A stretch of 24,735 bases of DNA from the IMG/VR virus record IMGVR_UViG_3300045825_000402, positions 1-24,735 of that record. The stretch is one strand, 5' to 3'. Made by a program: the position numbers and the translations under genes. The notes beneath the pieces are model-generated. The model had not been told where the DNA came from, did not search any database, and saw nothing but the letters and a program-made list of their open reading frames with translations. Of the stretch, positions 20,347 through 24,735 are shown one piece after another; the stretch's first letter is position 1; each line of letters opens with the position of its first letter. The stretch comes from a virus.

Positions 20347-22686
20347 ATGGCAACGGTAATCGGTAGCTTGATTGTCGAAATGAGCGCGAACGTGGCGCGG
20401 CTTCAGACGGACATGAATTCCGCCAAAGACCACGTAAAAACAGCGACTGAAGAAATCACCCGTGCCGCTGAAATGGCAAAGGGTGCACTGGCCGCTTTGG
20501 GCATCGGCTTGGGCTTGAACGAATTCAAAGAATTTATCACCCAATCTATCGAAGCCACGGCGCGTTTGAATGAACTCTCTGTGCGCTCGGGCGTTTCGAT
20601 TCAAGATTTGAACGGCCTGCAATATGCAGCTACCCAAACCGGGGCCAATTTTGAAGATATGACCAAGGGTATTAAAAAACTCTCGTTATATTTAACCGAA
20701 GCCTCAATCAATGGCGGCAAACATGCCGATATGCTGGCAACGCTGGGCATTACTGCCAAAGACCCCATGCAAGCCATGTACCAGCTGGCAGATGCGATGC
20801 AACGCATCCCCGATGCAGCCGAACGCACCTATGTCGCGCAACAGTTACTCGGCAAGGGCGGTGAAGCGATGGTCCCCGCCTTATTGGAGGGTAGCGACGC
20901 TTTTAAAGCGTTAGTTGATCGTGGCAACGAACTCAATCCAATTACAGTCGAATACGCAAAAAACTGTAATGAACTAGCCGACAAAATGGAAGCCCTTGCC
21001 TTTGCAGCCAAAGGCAACGCCACCATATTTGCACAGCAACTGGTTCCCGTTTTAACCCAAATATCTGATGAATTTCTAAAAGCAGGTAACAAGGCGGATG
21101 GATTTACGTTAGCGGGGCAGGGCATTGCGGAGGTCATCAAGACATTGGTAGTTTTAGGTGCGAACGTGGCTTATACCTTTGAACAGGTTGGCAAAGGTAT
21201 CGGCGGCACAGTTGCCCAATTAACGCTACTGGCTCAGGGCGATTTTAAAGGCTTTTCAAAGTTACAAGACATGATGGTTGCTGAAGGTGAGGCGGCACGG
21301 ATCGAAATAGATCGCTTTTCCCAAGCAATCCTGGAAAGCGCGCCCAAACAAGCAGAAGCACTTAAAAAACCCCAAGGCGAAATCATCAAGATTGCCGAAG
21401 AAACCAACACCCTCAACAAATCCATGCAAACGCTGGAACAGCGTATCCAGACCCAAACTGATTTATATAAATTGAGTGCGGACGCGGCCAATAAAGTTTC
21501 AGCTACAGAGAAACTCAGAATCGACGTACAAAACATGGTCATCGCCGGTACGCTGACCCTCTCCACAACCGAGCAGGCACACATTAATGTGATGCTCAAA
21601 AAAATGGCCGCCGCTGAAAAGCTGGCAGGGCAACATGCCGACGAAAGAGCCGCGCAAACCGAAGCACAAAAGATCATCGAAAAGGCCAATAGCTCAGCCG
21701 CCGAATCGATCCAGCAAATTGAGTTTGAGCGCGCCTTGCTGGGTAAAACAACCGAAGAACGCACCCGCTTAACCGCTGCCCGCAATATTGATCTGGCGGT
21801 ACAAAAACAAATTGTCGCCCTCAATGCTAATTCGGTATTAGCCAAAGAGCCCGCTTGGCTTGCCAGTTCTACCGCAGCACTTAAAGCCGAAGCCGCCGCC
21901 GCACTCTTAGCCAAAAACGCTTCACTGGATTTGCAAAAAGCACTTGCCGGGCAAAAGCTGGATAAAGTAGGCACCGAAAACGAACAATACAAAGCCAGAT
22001 TAGATGCGCTTAAGGCTTATCATGTTGCCGCGCAAACAGACGATGCCGATTACAAAGTGCAAGTCCAAAATGCCGAATTAGAGCATCAGAACACACTTAC
22101 TCAGCTGGCACAAAGCGGGCAAATGTCGCGCAATCAATTTGAAAAAATGAGCACGATGTCTCAAATCTCGACCATTTCCGGCCTATTGCAAAACGCCACC
22201 TCACAAGCCGCGCAACACAATAAAATTGCCTTCGAGATTAACAAACAAGCCAGCGCGGCCAACGCCATTATTTCCACGCTGGCCGGCGCAACCAAAGCCC
22301 TCGAGCTTGGGCCAATCGTCGGCCCGATCATGGCCGGGGTCATTTATGCGGCCGGTATGATTAATGTGGCTGCCATTGAGTCATCAACTTTTGGCGGGAG
22401 TAACGCTTCCGGGTCCGCGCCGTCAGCGGGGGGTATTTCATCCACCTCAATTCCCGGGCAAGTCGCCAATCCGCATGTGGTGCCGTCAACTGTGACGGCC
22501 ACCACCGCACCCGCCGTGAACGCCCCCGCGATGCAGCCGGTGAACGTTTACATCCAAGGCAACGTCATGACCGCTGATTTTGTGACGAATACAGTAATCC
22601 CTGAAATCAAAAACCAAATCACTAATGCAGACGTCACCATAATCGACCCGCGCAGCCGTCAGGCGCAGATGCTGGCGGGGGCTTAA
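20347..22686 (+). CDS. Tail tape measure protein
   Basis: A 779-aa protein. It opens with VIGSLIVEMSANVARLQTDMNSAKDHV (4-30), the usual tape-measure start, with a hydrophobic GALAALGIGLGL segment. A helical domain follows (ARLNELSVRSGVSIQDLNGLQYAATQTG), hydrophobic helices lie about 254-300, a long coiled-coil-rich Ala/Glu/Lys region about 340-620, and a hydrophobic ALELGPIVGPIMAGVIYAAGMINVAAI near 656-682 that may enter the host membrane. At roughly 0.15 nm per residue the tail would be near 115 nm. AAAGGA overlaps the previous stop and serves as ribosome site. Confidence 0.95.
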   Translation: MATVIGSLIVEMSANVARLQTDMNSAKDHVKTATEEITRAAEMAKGALAALGIGLGLNEFKEFITQSIEATARLNELSVRSGVSIQDLNGLQYAATQTGANFEDMTKGIKKLSLYLTEASINGGKHADMLATLGITAKDPMQAMYQLADAMQRIPDAAERTYVAQQLLGKGGEAMVPALLEGSDAFKALVDRGNELNPITVEYAKNCNELADKMEALAFAAKGNATIFAQQLVPVLTQISDEFLKAGNKADGFTLAGQGIAEVIKTLVVLGANVAYTFEQVGKGIGGTVAQLTLLAQGDFKGFSKLQDMMVAEGEAARIEIDRFSQAILESAPKQAEALKKPQGEIIKIAEETNTLNKSMQTLEQRIQTQTDLYKLSADAANKVSATEKLRIDVQNMVIAGTLTLSTTEQAHINVMLKKMAAAEKLAGQHADERAAQTEAQKIIEKANSSAAESIQQIEFERALLGKTTEERTRLTAARNIDLAVQKQIVALNANSVLAKEPAWLASSTAALKAEAAAALLAKNASLDLQKALAGQKLDKVGTENEQYKARLDALKAYHVAAQTDDADYKVQVQNAELEHQNTLTQLAQSGQMSRNQFEKMSTMSQISTISGLLQNATSQAAQHNKIAFEINKQASAANAIISTLAGATKALELGPIVGPIMAGVIYAAGMINVAAIESSTFGGSNASGSAPSAGGISSTSIPGQVANPHVVPSTVTATTAPAVNAPAMQPVNVYIQGNVMTADFVTNTVIPEIKNQITNADVTIIDPRSRQAQMLAGA

Positions 22687-23208
22687 ATGCCAGGTCGCAT
22701 CACTTACACCACCACGATTGCAAATACGACCATGCAATCGCCGTTGACCGTGGCGAATGTTTTCGCGCTGAATGATGTATTCGCCATGACCCTGCCGGTC
22801 GGATCGGTGCAGGATATAAATTTATATTGGGGCTATACAGCTAATGACCCGTATTACACCGATGTGCGCAACGTCTCCCGATCCGCGTCGGGCGTAGTCG
22901 AAGTATCAAACTTTGGCTCAACCACCGGCTTCACTTTTTCCTTGGCGAATGTAGTTCAGGACCGAAATGCACAAGTGAATGAATTTGCCGTGCTGAATGC
23001 GCTGAATACTGAGTTGATGGCAGGTACCTTAATGACCTGGTATCCCGATTACGACAATTTCCCAGCTGAATATTATAGCTGTGTCGCCAATCAGCGCCTG
23101 AATGCCAAGCGCATCGGCACCACCTCGCGCTGGCAGTTTGATTTTGATTTGATGGTATTGGCCACCGTGCAATTTCCGTCCACCGTACCCACTTTCGCGC
23201 TGGCTTGA
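22687..23208 (+). CDS. Putative distal tail protein
   Basis: A 173-aa protein starting directly after the tape-measure stop. It is beta-rich with many aromatic residues (DINLYWGYTANDPYYTDV, GFTFSLANVVQ, TWYPDYDNFPAEYYSCVANQRL, WQFDFDLMVLATVQFP). I do not recognise the family, but small beta proteins at this place usually form the distal tail ring joining tube and hub. It is followed one base later by the hub-like gene, so the two are probably coupled. Confidence 0.7.
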   Translation: MPGRITYTTTIANTTMQSPLTVANVFALNDVFAMTLPVGSVQDINLYWGYTANDPYYTDVRNVSRSASGVVEVSNFGSTTGFTFSLANVVQDRNAQVNEFAVLNALNTELMAGTLMTWYPDYDNFPAEYYSCVANQRLNAKRIGTTSRWQFDFDLMVLATVQFPSTVPTFALA

Positions 23209-23209
23209 T

Positions 23210-24735
23210 ATGCTCAATACCAACGCCAACTACCGCGCACAAAACAACGGCCTGACCAAATGGCCAGTATATGTTGCCAAGCTTTTTTTCAATGGCGGCA
23301 AAGACGGTACACCGGGCACGAATGATATTTATTTCGCTACCTGCGATGTGAATAACATTGCCAATTTCCCCTATCCGACACACTGGTTCCCGGTACTCAA
23401 ATCCGATTCAATCAGCTCGATGTCGCAACAAGTCGACCCGATCAATGGCGTATCAACGATTGGCAATATCACCCTGACCGTGACCGATTATCAGGGCTCT
23501 GTCTCAGCCATTATTGCCGCCGCCAATAATGCCGGTCACGGCCTGCGTCGGCAGCGCTTGAGCATTTACAAAATGTTCCAGGGTATGGATTGGGCTGATC
23601 GCGTGTTGGTGCGCACCATGCAGATTCAAGACTTAAAACTTTCAGCCCTGAATGAATACACCATCACCGCAGCAGACGTGCAAAAGCGTTTGCAAAAAAC
23701 CATCTTTAACCCGGCGGCAACGGTCACGAGTGCCACTATTGCAGCCTCTGGCGCAGTCACTTTTGCAGTGGACAATGCGCGCAAATTTTTACTCTCAACC
23801 TCAGTTACGTATGGAACAAGCGGATTTATACAGATAGACAGTGAGATTATGCGCTGGACTGTTGCATCTATCAGTAGCTTCACTGTTGCCGCAGTTGATC
23901 GCGGGATACTCGGAACCACAGCCGCCGCGCACGCCGTAAATGCCAACGTAACCGAAGTGATTTATCTGAACGAAAACCCGATCACCATGGCGCTGAAGCT
24001 CATGGAATCTTCCGGTACCGCCCTGGCGAATGGCGCTTATGATGCCTACCCGGCGCACTGGGGTTGCGGTATGGATAGCACCAATGACGTAATGGAAGCG
24101 GATTGGCTGCAAGTCGGCCAGCTGCTTACCGGGCTATCAGCCGTTACCCCGCTGCCTGCGAATGGCCTACAATTCGAGTTTGTGATTAACAAAGGCATTG
24201 TCGCGAAAAAGTTCATCGAGGACTCAATACTAAAAATATTAGGGGCTTTTGGCTTTGTGCGCGGCGATGGCAAATATTCGATTCGCGCCTACAACGATAT
24301 TTCAAACGCCATTAAAGAAAATTGTGCCATTCAGCTCACCCGCGATAACGTCACGCTCTGGGGTGATTTGAATTACAACTATCCTTCCCTGGCAAACCAG
24401 CTCCAAATTAATTATGACGAAGAACCAAAATTGTCGGGTAAATATATCCGCTCAACACTTTTTATTGATGCCGCCTCAGTTAAAAAATGGGGCGATGCAC
24501 CGCAATTAAGCTACAACGCGCAGGGCGTACCGCCTACCTCAGTTTTTATCAAGCAGCTATACCAGCGGTTCCAGCGTGTGCTGGCGCGCTATTCGCGTCC
24601 ACCTATGCAAATATCGCTTACGTTAATGCCCAAGCTGAATACACTGGAAATTGGCGACATGGTGCGTGTCACGTTGCCGATCCGTGATTTAGTCACCGGC
24701 CTGACACTGGATCGTGCGTTTGAAGTGCTCTCGAC
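23210..24735 (+). CDS. Tail tip/baseplate hub-like protein, 3' end outside window
   Basis: An open frame from the ATG at 23210 to the window edge, 508 whole codons without a stop. It begins MLNTNANYRAQNNGLTKWPVYVAKLFF. It has beta-rich segments typical of tail hub proteins (ISSMSQQVDPINGVSTIGNITLTVTD at about 76-101, a KMFQGMDWADRVLV strand pair), an inserted small domain at about 174-240 with GFIQIDSEIMRW and VDRGILGTTAAAH, a motif frequent in phage tail-tip proteins, and later LEIGDMVRVTLPIRD near 482-496. It likely forms the hub at the tail end that holds fibres. The gene name cannot be set without the C-terminus. Confidence 0.8.
   Translation, partial: MLNTNANYRAQNNGLTKWPVYVAKLFFNGGKDGTPGTNDIYFATCDVNNIANFPYPTHWFPVLKSDSISSMSQQVDPINGVSTIGNITLTVTDYQGSVSAIIAAANNAGHGLRRQRLSIYKMFQGMDWADRVLVRTMQIQDLKLSALNEYTITAADVQKRLQKTIFNPAATVTSATIAASGAVTFAVDNARKFLLSTSVTYGTSGFIQIDSEIMRWTVASISSFTVAAVDRGILGTTAAAHAVNANVTEVIYLNENPITMALKLMESSGTALANGAYDAYPAHWGCGMDSTNDVMEADWLQVGQLLTGLSAVTPLPANGLQFEFVINKGIVAKKFIEDSILKILGAFGFVRGDGKYSIRAYNDISNAIKENCAIQLTRDNVTLWGDLNYNYPSLANQLQINYDEEPKLSGKYIRSTLFIDAASVKKWGDAPQLSYNAQGVPPTSVFIKQLYQRFQRVLARYSRPPMQISLTLMPKLNTLEIGDMVRVTLPIRDLVTGLTLDRAFEVLS

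Noticed and set aside
21234-21992. A 252-aa minus-strand ORF inside the tape-measure gene
   Set aside because: A Ser/Ala/Cys-rich shadow of the Ala/Glu/Lys-rich coiled-coil coding strand, with no ribosome site or neighbours.

Overview
The window is the immunity, early and head-tail morphogenesis part of a temperate, long-tailed (siphovirus-like) HK97/lambda-type phage or prophage. The host is probably a Pseudomonadota bacterium: YdaS-type Cro, CP76-type CII, VapE replication protein, P27-type small terminase and an HK97 portal/S49 protease/capsid cassette are all typical there. I cannot name the host. The first 1.7 kb is clearly more AT-rich than the rest. No integrase, lysis genes, tail fibre genes or attachment site lie inside the window, and the last gene is cut by the right edge.

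Layout. 1-1680 is a lambda-like immunity region. A leftward promoter with an operator (about 250-290) drives a 67-aa gene. A leftward operon then holds a short HTH repressor (1277-1594), a secreted DUF4468-like protein and a 69-aa protein. A second copy of the same operator (1629-1667) sits between the repressor and a rightward cro-like gene. 1677-5488 is the rightward early operon: cro-like, an intrinsic terminator, CII-like regulator, two small unknown genes, a VapE-type replication protein with a degenerate TOPRIM-like N-terminus, and then a 250-bp array of eleven 9-bp iterons folded into nested inverted repeats (5057-5305), the best candidate replication origin. 5478-5945 is a lambda-like late switch: a Q-like antiterminator, a sigma70 promoter and an intrinsic terminator in front of the late genes.

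5947-13517 holds the packaging and head genes: HNH nuclease, a candidate cos region, terminase small and large subunits, portal, S49 maturation protease, HK97-type major capsid protein, an abundant-looking 149-aa structural protein, and two tandem small paralogues. 13524-18386 holds connector and neck genes, but between the first connector and the head-closure protein there is a 3-kb block of five accessory virion-type genes, including a striking repeat protein with a basic 9-residue tandem tail. 18396-24735 holds tail genes: tube, G/GT chaperones joined by a -1 frameshift at A AAA AAC, tape measure, and two tail-tip proteins.

The pieces form one programme. Repressor binding at two near-identical operators sets lysogeny. 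Early transcription passes a terminator to make replication proteins. Q lets late transcription read through the terminator upstream of HNH and terS, and the late genes, many overlapping by ATGA or TAATG, are then made as one long message.
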